The notes beneath the pieces are model-generated. The model was not told the DNA's origin. It did no database searches and saw nothing but the letters and a program-made list of their open reading frames with translations. Both the position numbers and the translations under genes were made by a program. A DNA stretch of 64,000 nt from Dirofilaria immitis. Its lineage: Eukaryota; Nematoda; Chromadorea; Rhabditida; Onchocercidae. The stretch spans positions 434,001-498,000 of the forward strand of contig JAKNDB010000104.1 in the NCBI GenBank assembly GCA_024305405.1, written 5' to 3'. This document shows positions 27,901-40,595 of this stretch, piece by piece (the first letter of the stretch is position 1; every line of letters begins with the position of its first letter).

Positions 27901-30368
27901 GAAATGTGATGCTTTTTTAGTTTTTTTCTAAATTAGTTTTAAATTTATGGCGTCATGTTTCAATAGATACTTTATTGCAACTTTTTTTTTAAACACAAAT
28001 TCTTTGGATTTGTATTTTTAATTAGAAAGCAAGCGCAGATTAATATTAGATTATTAAAATTTTGTTCGTCTCATATATCATTATTTTGTTTGGAAGTTAT
28101 TTTATGCTAGTTTAGGACACCAGTAATAGCTGGTGGTTTGTTTATGATCCAGAAGGATTGGTTCGAAAAACTAGGTACATACGATGAACAAATGGATGTT
28201 TGGGGTGGTGAAAATCTTGGTTAGTTATGGACTTTTATTATGAAATTTCTTATGGATTCAGATTTGTAAGCTTAAGTGCAAATATTCTGAAATAGTAATT
28301 TATCAAGATGATATGAAGATTCTTGATATGAAGATTGAAATACTTCTGAATTTCCTCGATGATAACTTTTGAAATGATGTTTCCATTAATCACTTTTCAA
28401 GGATCCTAGTGAGACTTAACAAGATAGAAAACTTTGCAACTTTAACTGTTTTGTTTGTTTACAAATACGAAATGAAAACACTTTCCTTAGATTTGATAGA
28501 TTACTTTATTCTTCTGTGACTGTTTATTATGTAGAATTATCATTTCGAGTATGGCAATGCGGCGGTTCGCTGGAAATTATTCCTTGCAGTCGAGTTGGTC
28601 ATGTATTTAGAAAACAACACCCGTATACTTTCCCTGGTGGCAGTGGCAATGTTTTTCAAAAGTGTGTTTTTATTTAAAATTTCCCGCATGCTATAAATTT
28701 ATAAATTGCATATTTGTCTATTTTCGTTAATAGATCGATGTATTTTAAATAATGAAATTAATGCATGATCAAAGTCACAAGCTATTTTTTCAGAAATACA
28801 AGGCGAGCTGCTGAAGTATGGTTAGACGAGTATAAACACCTTTATTTCAGAAAAGTACCTTCTGCTCGATATGTTAATTTTGGCGAGTAGGTGTTTTTAT
28901 AACTTTTCAATTTTCGAAATTCTTTATTACTGTTTTATATGTCATTTTGCTGCAGCATCACGGCAAGATTAGATTTAAAGAAAAGGCTGCACTGCAAGGA
29001 TTTCGATTGGTATTTGAAAGAGATTTATCCAGAGTTGACGTGCGTTTTTCTTATTATTTTCTTGTTTATTTTCCGCAAAGCTTTTCTAATTGCAAATATA
29101 TATGCTGAAAAGTGTAGTGTCTAATAATGTTGAATTTATTCATTTGTATCTTAATCATTTCAATTTGGAATTTAAAATTTAGAACAGTAAGAATGAGAAA
29201 AAACTGAGAAAGACCATTTAATTCCACGCTGGGAAAGAGTCGATTTAAAGCGGGAACATGGATTTTTTTGAAAGAATAAAAAGAACAATCATTTGTAATT
29301 GAGCTGAAGATAATTTGAGAACAAAATTTCTTAAGGGCTCTTATTTAGAATTCCTTTCAAAGAGCGCGGACGATATCTGACGTTCAGGCAACGAAAAGTT
29401 TGTATCGATTCTTTGGGTAAACAAACAATTTTATCTTCTGTCGGTATTTATCGTTGCCATGGTGCAGGAGGAAATCAGGTATGGTGTTATTAAGGATCAA
29501 GATTTTGATATTTGGAAATAACGAGCACGTTTTATTGAAATGTTAAATCTCTGTTAAAAGATGTTTGCTGAAATCAATGCTATCTGAAATGCTAAGAGTT
29601 ATTTCAAATTGTGATGCTGATATTGTATGAATTTTTCTCTCTGAATTCACTGAAGTCTTAGAATAACTAACAAAAAACCTATGTTATAATTCAGGCAAAG
29701 TCTTGATTTTTATTCGCTGTTTTGAATGGCAGTCTATGTTACTCTGATTGACCTAATCATATGATGTATAAGTACGTTTTCAGTATCTAGGCATAAAGCT
29801 TTTGCAAAGGAAATGTGACATGAAAATATACTTATTACTTTTTTTTTTCCAATCATAACTTTGGCAATATCGGTTCAATTTTTGGTCGAACACAAATTAT
29901 AGGAGTGGATATTGAATGGTAAAATTGGTACTTTAAAGAGCCCATATTCAAACTTATGTATAACGGATGATGAGAAGGGAACGCTTATTCTGCATTATTG
30001 CAATATGGTCAGTATTTTTATGCTTATTACAAAAATTGCTATTCATAATTTTATCTTATTTATTGTATAAATCATTTCGGATCATTCATGCTTTTTAATC
30101 GTTGGTATTGCATTTGATGGTGGAAGAAATTCTTGATAATAAAAGATATATTGAAGTAATTTTATTGTTACAGACTAAAGGAAGATGGATTTTGGATGAA
30201 ATAAACGGGAGATTGCTCAAAAATGACCAATGTGTAGCTTTGTTGTTATCAAGTTCTGATGATCAAGAAAATATTCTAGTGTTAATGCCGTGTGACGTTA
30301 CCGATGAACGGCAACGTTGGATTTTCGAGAAGCCCCAGCATTTTAATTTTAATATTTATGCAATATAA
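24946..30368 (+). CDS. gly-4: Polypeptide N-acetylgalactosaminyltransferase, GALNT2/GLY-4 type
   Basis: Golgi type II membrane enzyme that starts mucin-type O-glycosylation by moving GalNAc from UDP-GalNAc to Ser/Thr. Exons: 24946-25104, 25545-25657, 26097-26177, 26485-26654, 26996-27061, 27414-27623, 27735-27822, 28116-28219, 28535-28661, 28794-28886, 28956-29039, 29349-29478, 29903-30007, 30174-30368; phases close without correction to 574 residues (human GALNT2 571). Visible: a signal-anchor ([17 protein letters not shown], about residues 10-26), [39 protein letters not shown], the metal-binding DSH (about 218-220) in [42 protein letters not shown], and a C-terminal ricin-type lectin domain (VCIDS…CHGAGGNQ). 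The NKFNQ and [15 protein letters not shown] blocks favour GALNT2/GLY-4. The starts of exons 2 and 4 are the least certain boundaries; a second acceptor at 26461 would break the frame. Confidence 0.93.
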
Positions 30369-32497
30369 AATATTGCGATAAAATTTCGTGTGAAAATTTT
30401 TATTTTATTGAATCTGTTTTTAAATTTCGTTAAGATTTGTTTATTCTGAAAGTTTTTAAACATGGTGCCATATTTTCCCGTTGTTGCTTTCGTTTGAAAT
30501 TACCATTTGCAAGACCAGTGAATAACAGTGTTCATGCATTATGTTAAACTTTTGTTTATATTGTTAATTCTAAAATTTGGTTGAGACTTCTAATCCATTT
30601 GATGTTAGGCTTTTATCAATCTAGACCGCTTTACTAGCAGAATGTTGAAGTGTCTTTTAATTTATGAAGTTTGAAAAGAATATGATATAGTTCGCTGTAT
30701 TTCAGCATAATTCATCCATATGATTTTGAGGTTCTCATACTATTTTCTAGAGGTTTCTTCTTTTTTCAGAAAATTTGATTTCTTCTAATGTTTTTATCTT
30801 TAGTTCATCATTTTTCCAGCCATTTGTGGAGAATGAGCATACAAAAAGTGCTACACGAAAGATATCGAATTTCGATGAGAATTTTATGTTTCTTTATTTA
30901 TTTAATTTGTGTGATTTATTTCTCCCAGAAATTTTGAACTATGTAGCAGATGCGAAAATTATGAGCGGTGAATTATATCATATTTTTTCAACTTCTTTTA
31001 ATTTATTAATTCCGTCTTCTTCCGAAAAATGCTTTTTATTAAGTTCCAAAACATAAGTAGAGAATGTTTTCCTTTTCTACAGAAAAACTAGGCGAAATTT
31101 TTGGTCGAAGTTAGAGATCATTGTAAATTAGTTATTTTTATAAGTTTGGTTTGCAGATTGTGAGAGTCATAAGTTTGATGACTTCTTTTTCATTCAGGTT
31201 GACCATATAAATGCTGGTAATTGTATTAAACAACAGCGAAAAGTTAAAACAAAGCCAAGGATGGTAAGAAATTGAATCTGCTGGATGAATAGATAAACCT
31301 GAGATTGATCATTAGTTCTTCTTTTCTAATTTTTTTTGACCCTTAATTTTTCTTCTATACGATTCAAAGCTTTAAATTTTGTGCATCTTTGATTTTGCTT
31401 ACATTGCTCATGTGTATATTTTCTTTGATTGAATATATTTTTGTATCTTTTCTTATCAGCTTTTAGTAATATGTTTTTGATAGCTAGTTTTGTGTTCTTT
31501 ATGCATAGTGTTGCATTATGAAAGGGAAAATTCATTTTTAATAGGTCAGTAGATCAGTACAACGCATTAATTTACTCTGCAAATTGTCAAATTAATTTTG
31601 AGAATTTGCTCTGAAATTGACCGAACAAAATTCTTTTTTCTTAAATTGCAATTGCTTGGCACTTTTATCACAAATTAATTCCTGCTACATGGAGGAATTA
31701 GTGAATACAGTGATTTATTCTATTCAAAATTAAATAGGAGTTACGAAAACATTTTGGAATAAAGCAAATATGCAGCTATGAAGCCAAATCCAAAAGAAAA
31801 TGTTGATTTTACTATGGCTAAAAACAAAAGAGTGATAAAAATATGCTTTCTGAAATTCTAATGTTATTATATGAAGTCTCGAATTGATTTTTCACACAAG
31901 AAAGATTAATTCTTATGGCAAACCCTTCTAATTATTTTGATACTTAATATGCATAAATTATGATTTCATTTCAATTTTAAATGGGAAAGATAAATTTTTC
32001 TTTTATTATGGATTATTATTTTTATGATTCATATATAATGTTATTAAATGTCACATTACCGTAATAAGTTTTATAGTGGCTTGTTGAGATTACTGAAATT
32101 GGTGGTGATATTTGCTAATACTAGACTCTGTTGCAGTAGTATAATCTATTCATTCATTCTAATTACTGATTCTTACAATGTAAAGTGATCCGTGAGTTGC
32201 CGAAGTAAGCTGTAAATTGTGAGTGTTATGGATTCAGAATTACAAAATATAAATGTTCTTATCACGAAGAGATAGATGACAATCGCATGGAGAAGCATTC
32301 TAAATTGGCGTACATTACTTTGATATTATTTAGCTATGTACAATAGTGTTCTATATGCAATAGAATTTAGTACTAATTAATTGATTACTCTCTTGCTTTT
32401 GCAGCTTGGTTGGAAGCTTCTCAATATCTGAGCGTGGTCCTTCAACTTATCATGTAATGAGGTTATGCTTACTTATTTTTGTTGTTGCAGGTGGTAA
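30369..32497. other. Intergenic region GALNT to TMED
   Basis: About 2.1 kb of AT-rich DNA. Open frames near 30775 and 31326 have no family features and no good splice or start context. The probable TMED outron and trans-splice acceptor (TTGTTGTTGCAG, ending 32490) lie at the right edge. Confidence 0.6.
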
Positions 32498-34031
32498 ATG
32501 CAGTTCCGTTTATTTCTCCTAACCTTATTGTGTAATTTGGTCAGCGCGTTGTACTTCCATATTGCTGAAACGGAGCGGAAGTGTTTTATCGAGGAGATAC
32601 CTGATGAAACAACTGTAATTGGTAATTATAAGGTGATGTTATATGATCCAAACACGAAAGGTTATGGTGAATATCCAAAGATCGGAATGCACGTTGAAGT
32701 TAAAGATCCGGAAGATAAAGTAATCCTTATTTGAAAATCTATTTAAATATGAATTTAATTTTTGGGAGTAAATTATTTTTTGTTTATATGCCAGTGAATT
32801 TTCTTTATTAATTCTAAGTACATTTTAGTTGATTTTGGTGTATTTTGTGCTTTCAAGTATACTAAAAAGTAGATCTCTAGGAATATTGGAAGAATTGATT
32901 TTGCTTGAAAAGCAGAATTGATGCATGAAAACATTCTGACTATGGCAAATTTTTTTATGTTATCCCATCATTAAATTTTTTCTCCATCATTTTAGCTATT
33001 GTAATTTCACTTTGGGACCACTAGTGCAAGTATTGAATATTTGGATGATATGTATTCGGTCATTAAAATAAGAGAAAGGAAATTTCAACCTTGCTTAACC
33101 ATTTACAGTACTTCTAGATAATCTTATCAAAATTATATACCAGTGAAGGTCGATTTACATTTACCTCCCATTCACCTGGTGAGCACTTTATCTGTTTGTA
33201 TTCGAATTCATCCGCTTGGTTTAGTGGTGCACAGCTTCGAGTGTACCTTGACATTCAGACTGGTGAACACACACAGGATTACGAGCAAGTAATTTTTAAA
33301 TTTGTTAGGAACATTTATTTATACATGATGAAACAGTGATTCAGTAGTCTTTTATTTTGATTGTTTTGTTTAGAATTTCACGTGAAATAGTGCAAATCTT
33401 TTTCTAACTACAGTGGCCTTAATATTAATTCTTACAAGTACTATAGTTTTAATATTAAATGCTGTTCCGCAAAGGTCATTAATTCTGTCTCAAATCTATT
33501 CTACTTCAAAATAAGTCATCTTAGGTAGCCGCAAAAGATAAACTGAACGAGTTGCAACTTCGCGTTAGACAATTACTTGATCAAGTTGAACAGATTTCCA
33601 AGGAACAGAATTACCAGCGGTATAGGTATGTATCATTTCACTTTCGAAGTATCGGAATTTTTCTCCATAAGATTAGCGGGATTCTTTTAATATTTCTTAT
33701 TGTCGGGGAATATACAAGTACTTTTACAATAGTCATAAATATTTTTCTGAAAGAGACTTTTATCATGCTATTCAGTTTAATTTATGTTTGATTACAATGT
33801 CTCTATCTTTTTTCCTGTTTGAGTTTTTAGTTTTTCTTCTGATTTTTATTTGAATTTTTTCATCTATAGCTGTGAACTAATTTAAGGGAAGAACGTTTCC
33901 GGCAGACAAGCGAAAGTACGAATTCAAGAGTATTATGGTGGTCCGTTGCACAAACAATTGTACTTTTATTAACTGGAGCTTGGCAAATGCGTCATTTAAA
34001 AGGATTCTTTGAAGCTAAAAAACTTGTTTGA
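32498..34031 (+). CDS. tmed-4: p24-alpha family cargo receptor (TMED4/TMED9 type)
   Basis: Type I membrane protein of COPI/COPII vesicles, involved in ER-Golgi cargo selection. Four exons, 32498-32719, 33118-33288, 33525-33625 and 33887-34031, close exactly to 212 residues, the usual size. Visible: a signal peptide (about residues 1-17, [15 protein letters not shown]), a GOLD domain with [18 protein letters not shown] and [13 protein letters not shown], the paired cysteines (CFIEEI…FICLYSN), coiled coil ([19 protein letters not shown]), [18 protein letters not shown] before the transmembrane helix, and a cytosolic tail ending FEAKKLV with a KKXX retrieval signal. These blocks place it in the alpha subfamily. 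A TTGCAG trans-splice acceptor lies 7 bases before the ATG. Confidence 0.95.
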
Positions 34032-34336
34032 TCATCATTTAATTCTAGAAAAAATTTCTTTTGCTATATTTTTAGGATTTATATTTATTTCTGTGGGTCT
34101 AAATGCTTGTATGGTTTTTCGTTTGATCAGCTTCCAAGAAAATGAAATTTGTTTGTTTTCTTTTTTGTTCTTCAAGGAATTTTAGTGAAATTTGTTTCTG
34201 TGGTTTCAATTTATTTTGATATTTTTGTACCTAAAGCATTTTTATAGTGAATTGCTTGTACTGTGAAGAGACATCATTGGGGAGATTTTTGAAAATTGTT
34301 AGGAATAGCTTTTCCAGTTGTGAGGTACTAATTATA

Positions 34337-34342
34337 AATAAA
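34337..34342 (+). terminator. Poly(A) signal AATAAA for TMED
   Basis: AATAAA about 305 bases after the stop codon. It is the first canonical hexamer downstream of the gene. Confidence 0.5.
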
Positions 34343-34843
34343 TCTTGATGGTTAGCTGGTATTCTATTTACTCTCTATAGAGTTGGCTGAAATATGCGAT
34401 AACTAACTTTCTCTGTCCATCAGAATTCATAATTAATGCGACAAAAAACCTGAGTAAGATCAATATGATGTAAATGATACTGCACTGATCTAAAAAAATC
34501 GGTAAGGAGATTAGAAGAAAATTTGCAGTTAAATAAGTTTTTTATAAATTCGATTGAGTTTTCTATAAATTCGATGTTACATATTTTATTTCATCTATTT
34601 TATGCTGATTTTTATAGATACAAATCGCCATTGTTCCAATTACTGCTAAAACATTGAAGTAAACTCCTTCATAGTTATCTTCTAAGCCTTATTCCTACCT
34701 TGTGATATTCATCAAATATTGATTTTCATGAATTTCAAAGAGCATCATTTGCATTAAATCCCAATTCCGAAAACGAGATGTTCATATATAATCTCTATCA
34801 CTACCATTTTCGTTATTTTGAAGACTTCTCGCCATTCTTTATG

Positions 34844-34846
<3 letters not shown>

Positions 34847-34871
<25 letters not shown>
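34847..34871. repeat. Poly(T) run of 25 bases
   Basis: Uninterrupted T25 in intergenic DNA. It could be a plain homopolymer or the remnant of a poly(A) tail from a minus-strand retroposition; no retroposed body is recognisable next to it. Confidence 0.85.
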
Positions 34872-34878
<7 letters not shown>

Positions 34879-35369
34879 ATTCTGTTAATGTTTATGCCTC
34901 ATTCTTTTTAATTTGATTTGCAAGTGGGCAGTTACTTTCTGTGATTGTTATTTTCTTCTTTGCCAATTTATCTGTTAAAATTTTTTATTTTTTTCCTAAA
35001 AACAGTATTATCTGGCAATGTTCTCTTTAAATTACGGCAAACAAATTGATCGAGTGCACCTGAAAAATTTTATCAATATAAATAAAAGAAAGTGATTGAG
35101 CGTTGTTTGTAAATATCTGAGGGATAATCGTTTTATCGTCCGCATACTGATTTTCGAATTTTATCCCTCTGATGCTTTATAAAATGAATTCAGAAGATAT
35201 CAGTGATATGAAAATTTCATATTTCCCGGGTATAATGAAATTAGTTTATGACATCGATCTCTGTTTCTGATCAATATTAGATGGAATAAGTTCAGTGCTT
35301 GGCGAGATTTGATATTTGAAGCTTACTGATGTAATATTCAAAATGGAAAATGATTTTGCAGGAATAGTA

Positions 35370-38300
35370 ATGTTTATGTCAAATTGGATGAAAACAAGGA
35401 TATCAAAGGGATGGATGGTGGTACTTGCAACGAGTGCAGGTGTTAGTGGAGCTTACTATAGTTATTTGTATGTTTTTTCTCTCTCTCTCCTTCCTTCTCT
35501 CTTTTTAAAATAACATTCTTTCTATCTAAAGGTAAAAATGAAAGGTGAAATATTAAATCGTTGTTCAAATATTTCCAGCAATTTCCACCTTAAAGATTAA
35601 TATAGGAGAGGTACTAAAGTAGAAATTCAAGTAAAAATCTCGAGAAAAAAATTTAGTTTCATTTGTTACATCCTTAATATATATGATAGCCATTTGAAAC
35701 TTCATATAGAGCTGTAAGTGAAAAAAAAATAATAGGAGTAGAAAGTTTGAATAATTCTTCTCTTTCTTAATTACTTTTTATGCTTAAGTGAAGTTCTGTA
35801 AGTTGCAGATGATTGCCAGCGAATTCATATAATCATTATTCTCACAAATACATATTACTTAATTCTATTTAAATTCTAATCGGAATTATGATAACCATTT
35901 TTAATATTTTTTTAATTGAATGTTAAGTTGTTGAATTTTAGCCACGGCAAACCACATGATAGTTACAAATTTGAGAGTGATTTGGCAAATAAAACATATA
36001 TCGTTGTGGGTGCTTCTTCTGGCATCGGTAAAGAAACAGCAAGAGAATTGGCGATGCGAAAAGCGAAAGTGATTATGGCTTGTAGGTAGAATCATGTTTT
36101 AACTACTAATATGTGAAATGAAATTACAAATCAAAAATCTTTAAAATTTCAGGCGGAGACGTTGTATCAAAGATATTCATACTGACCGTTATTGGGTTAT
36201 CATTTAACATTTAAAAGTTGTGTCGATAGTGAAAAATTCATAAGTGAGGATACCAAGATGATGATTCACATCTTTAGTTAAATCGCTTTACAGAAATAGT
36301 CGCAAATGCATTGAAGCTCGACGAAATTTAGTAATAGCAACGAAAAATATGGAGATTTATTGTCGACGTTTAAATTTGGAGGACTTTGACTCGGTACAGG
36401 AATTCGTTCTCAAACTTAACACAGGTAAAATCAACTACTAAGAAAGTTCGTTCTATTTTCATAGTGTCCTAATTTTCAACTTGCAACCTATTTTATAAAA
36501 TAGTTCCATTAAGTATTTTATAAATTATTTTGCAATTTTCAAAACAGTAAAAAACGAAAAATAAATTGGTCTAGTCTTTGAGATTCTTGTTAACAGAAAT
36601 GATATTTTTCAAAACAACGAAATTTTTTTCGGATTTGAAAAATTTACGGTACGACAAATAATTGAAAAAAGGTAAAACAGTATTGTATTCTTCATTCTGT
36701 TCATCATCGGAATGATTTTTTTCTTATAGGTAAAGGAAATGTCGAACAAATCGATGGTATAGTGTATAGCGCTGCTACTGCAGAATCTAGTCGACAAACG
36801 AATAAGGTTAATGATACTATGGAAGAGAAATTTTTGCAATATGATTAAAATTTTTCAATAACTTTCATTTCATTTTGAGTTTAAATTTTCGTTAATAATG
36901 AAAATTGCGATTGTGAAGTTACAATACATTATATCAAAAATAAATAATAAGTCAATTATATTTTAACTAGAATAAATCTTTACTCGACTGCAAAAGGAAT
37001 GGAATGGTTTACCGAAAAGGACATCATGAGCTTCTCAAAGAATCCTTTTACTGCTATGAATCCTTTTTCTTTGCATAGAAAGACACTACCGTTATATGCC
37101 TCATTTAATATTTCGTTAGAATTTTAATGATTGCGATATACAGTATTTTTGCAGCATCACATCGAGCGTACATTAGCGACGAATTATTTGGGACCATTTT
37201 TGTTGACATCATTATTATATGATCGGCTGAGGAAGCAGTCAACTCCGGTTCGCCTCGTGTTTCTAAATACTTCAGACCTAAAACTGTAAATTGTTTAAAA
37301 TTTCACTTTTCGAAGTTTTAGTTTTATTTAATATTTCCAAAAATTTTTATGAAAACTTCGCTTCTTTTTGTTTGTTTTTCATTTAATATACCATCAAACA
37401 TCACAAATTTCTATTCCAGAGACGACTTAGATTTTGATGATTTAAATTCAATAGACTTGACGAAGTGGCAAAAATCTCCCGAGAAGGCAAAGAAACACGC
37501 TTATTACCATAGTAAACTTGCTTTGGCCCTTTTTGTGAAATCGCTGTCAGAAAAGATTAAAGGTTAGTTTTTCAAGAAAACTAAACTGTTGGTTTTTATT
37601 TTTGTAGAATTGGAATTTTGTATTTTCTACTAGTTCCTACCATGTTTCCAAATCAGAAATGGTTGTAATTTTATGATTTACATGCGATAGTGAGCTTAAA
37701 AACCATGAAATGGAAAAAAATTGTTTCAATTACTTTTTAGAGACTTGGAATAAAAAATTTTTATATTTGTTGCTTGTTTCATTTTTTTGATGATGTGATC
37801 GTTTTCAAGCTAATAATTTCATTGTAGATACAAATTTGCGAGTGATAATGGTTGATCCAGGCAATACGAAAACTGATTTATTTTATCGTTTAGAAGGAGC
37901 CGAAAACCGAATATTTTTTGTGCGATGGTGTAAGTCTCTGAAAAGGTGATTTCTTATGAAATTAGTTGCAAATTCAAAATGAATATGAATGGGTCGTCGC
38001 AATCTTCTGACCTCTTTTCAAAAAAAAAATACTGATTTTATAGATGGGTTTATGGACTTGTTGCTGCACAATCGGTCACTGATGCCATTCGCCCCGTATT
38101 ATATGCACTTGCGGACGAAAAGATGAAAGACGTTAATGGAGTTTTTATTAAGTTAGTTCTTATTAGATTAATTTCTAAACTTAAACATATTAGTAGTATC
38201 CTTGCGTTTTGCATTCGACTTTCATTAAAATCAAAAAGTGTGCTTTCAGCTAGGGACAAATATGTTGATGCTGCTGCCATTCTGATTGTTTTCACAGTTT

Positions 38301-38509
38301 TTGAATGTTTCAGCTCAGTTAGAACTGAGTTACCGTGGCATCATTTAGCATCGGATGAGAAAATTCTAAATAGATTATGGCTAACAAGTGCTAAATGGAC
38401 AGAAACAGGGGTTCACTTGGAACGTCTTCAACAAGATTTAAAGAAATCGAGACCTCAAGAAACAGGTGCAACACGAACTGGGACGGGTTGGTTTTCGTGG
38501 CTTTGGTGA
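35370..38509 (+). CDS. Membrane-anchored short-chain dehydrogenase/reductase
   Basis: NAD(P)-dependent oxidoreductase of the classical SDR fold, resembling retinol dehydrogenase/WWOX-like members; the substrate is unknown. Exons 35370-35467, 35942-36085, 36294-36424, 36730-36806, 37155-37285, 37420-37562, 37828-37945, 38044-38151 and 38314-38509 close exactly to 381 residues. An N-terminal hydrophobic helix (about 13-30, [20 protein letters not shown]) probably anchors it. The cofactor-binding GASSGIG is at about residues 56-62, the structural Asn in [10 protein letters not shown], the catalytic Ser in FLNTSD, and Tyr222/Lys226 in [14 protein letters not shown] matches the family's PG motif. 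The usual NNAG motif is replaced by YSAA. An upstream ATG at 35343 lies before a TTTTGCAG acceptor at 35361 and is likely intronic or outron, so I start at 35370. Confidence 0.87.
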
Positions 38510-40595
38510 AGAATTCTCAATAATTTTCTAGCATCAAGTTTGTGAGGGAAGCGTCAATAGACGAGTTCAAGCTGTATTGAGATGATGATTTGAAACAGAT
38601 ATATACTCTGCCATTTGAGGAATTAATTATACAATTCATGATCTTCATTTTTGACAGGAATGTAAAGTGATTATTGTTTTATATATTCTTGTTATTTTAT
38701 TGCATGTGCAAATAAATTTTCCGTGCGGTTTCAATTTCTCATTACCATCTTTTAGAAAAAAGAAAGAAAGAGAGAGTTCATTTATGTTTTTTTCTAATAG
38801 AGAACAGGCATCATTTTCTTTTATATTTACTTTTTGATTCTACATTCTACAAAAAATCGTCAAAAATTACGTGAACAATTTTAAAAGATAGAAAACTTTT
38901 GATCTTCCTAATTAACTAATTATGATAATTAGATTTTTATTGTTGGAGTTAGAATATCTTTGGATCCGATATCTCATTGAACGATGCTTTTTACCTTTTA
39001 TTAGCATTTACTCGCAAAATATTATCAGCTTTTTTATTAGTTAACTATAAATTATCTCATATTCTACAATAATGAAACGAAAAAGTAACAAAGAATCGCA
39101 GAAAATTGAAATTCATTCCAACGAAGAAATATTTTGAAAAGGAAAAATATGATGCCAAAAGAGACCTATATTTTCCACTGATCATTATATTTTTTCAAGC
39201 CAGGCTGTGTTCTGCTATCTTTGAAAGTTCTCATCATATTGAGTGGTTTTTAAAGTTTGAGAAATTGCTACGTGTTATGAACATGTTATGAAATTTATGG
39301 AGTGAAAAGAAAATGCCCATCATTGATGCCCAGTCTTTTTATTTTGGTTGGTAATTTCAATGAAGATTTAAGTCTTTATTGGATTTGACAAAGCGTCCTG
39401 TACAATACTGTTTCAGTTTTTTGAGGTGGAAAATGACATTGAAGTGAAACGGTAACGACTGATTTTAAAGATTATTGGAGACCAATTATGTAATCAGAAG
39501 CACACTCCATCCTCAACTTCTCATCAGTCGAAAAATGATAAGGTGACGTTCTGTGACGATGATGGATTGGATGGAGTAAAGGGAGCGAGAAGTAGAAGGG
39601 ATAGATATGTCCGCTGTTGTTGTTGTTGACTCCATGTGATATTTGATCTTCTAAACTATCGAGAGTTAGTAGGGTTGCTCTATGTTCTTCATGTAAAACT
39701 TGTAATAATTCTTTTAGTGTTCTAAAATTGTTTGCGCTTAGTTATTATTATATTAGACATTATTAAATTAAAATTATTCGTAAATAAATTTGTTGTTGAA
39801 GAATTGCTCTGGAAATAAAGCTGCGTTAAAATTCATTGATTACTTTTTATTTTTGTATTTTTGCTTTGCAGTATAAATGATTAATATAACTGTATAACAA
39901 TGGTAAGACAATGTTTCATTGACTGATAAGAGTCTCAGTGATACATCAAAATTATCATTAAATTGATAATAATTTTCCTATATATTGCGTTCCATTCGTG
40001 TGTACATTTTAAATGAAGCATATCTTAATCAAATCAACTTCTATATCAATTCAGTTTGAGTTTGCAAATAATATGAGAATTTTTCTAAATATTTAAGTTT
40101 GCTAGAAATATAACGTTTGTTGAATATGTTCAAAATCGTACAGTAACCAACTATAGCACTAGCATCACTTTCAATTCAAGCAATTATGATTATATCATTA
40201 TTTCATATGAAGTACTGATTCCTTAGTATGAATAAAATTCGAAACAGTAGTCAGGAAAATTCAGATGGTTGTTATGTTATGTAATTGAACATTATCACTT
40301 ATACAATAGTTTGTTTTCTTTTTCTTTCTTTTTCTTTGACAAATTAAGCAGATGCTAGTAAAAGGCTTTGTTTATAAAATAAATTTTTGGTGATGTTTTG
40401 AATTATTAAAAACTGAGCTCGCAGTCTTACAGCGTTTCTAAACAATATATAAATGTCGCGTACGGAAGTTGTTTTGGTTAATTAAGTTTGATGTAAATTC
40501 ATTTATATTTATTGTAAACTTTATGCAGTAGTGAATTTGTTTCTTCAGTAAGCATTTTATTTGCTATAAACATTTTGATAACAGAAGGTCGTTCA
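38510..40595. other. Intergenic region SDR to DLST
   Basis: About 2.1 kb of AT-rich DNA. The SDR 3' end is near 38711. No exon or RNA gene is recognisable in the rest. Confidence 0.6.
38711..38716 (+). terminator. Poly(A) signal AATAAA for the SDR gene
   Basis: AATAAA about 200 bases after the stop codon, followed by T-rich sequence. Confidence 0.6.

Larger units (their letters stand above)
34032..35369. other. Intergenic region TMED to SDR
   Basis: Contains the TMED 3' UTR, a duplicated TATAAATTCGAT around 34547-34576, and a 25-base T run at 34847-34871. No gene seen. Confidence 0.6.

Noticed and set aside
34541..34580. Duplicated TATAAATTCGAT
   Set aside because: A two-copy, 12-base repeat in AT-rich DNA is too short to carry meaning without further evidence.
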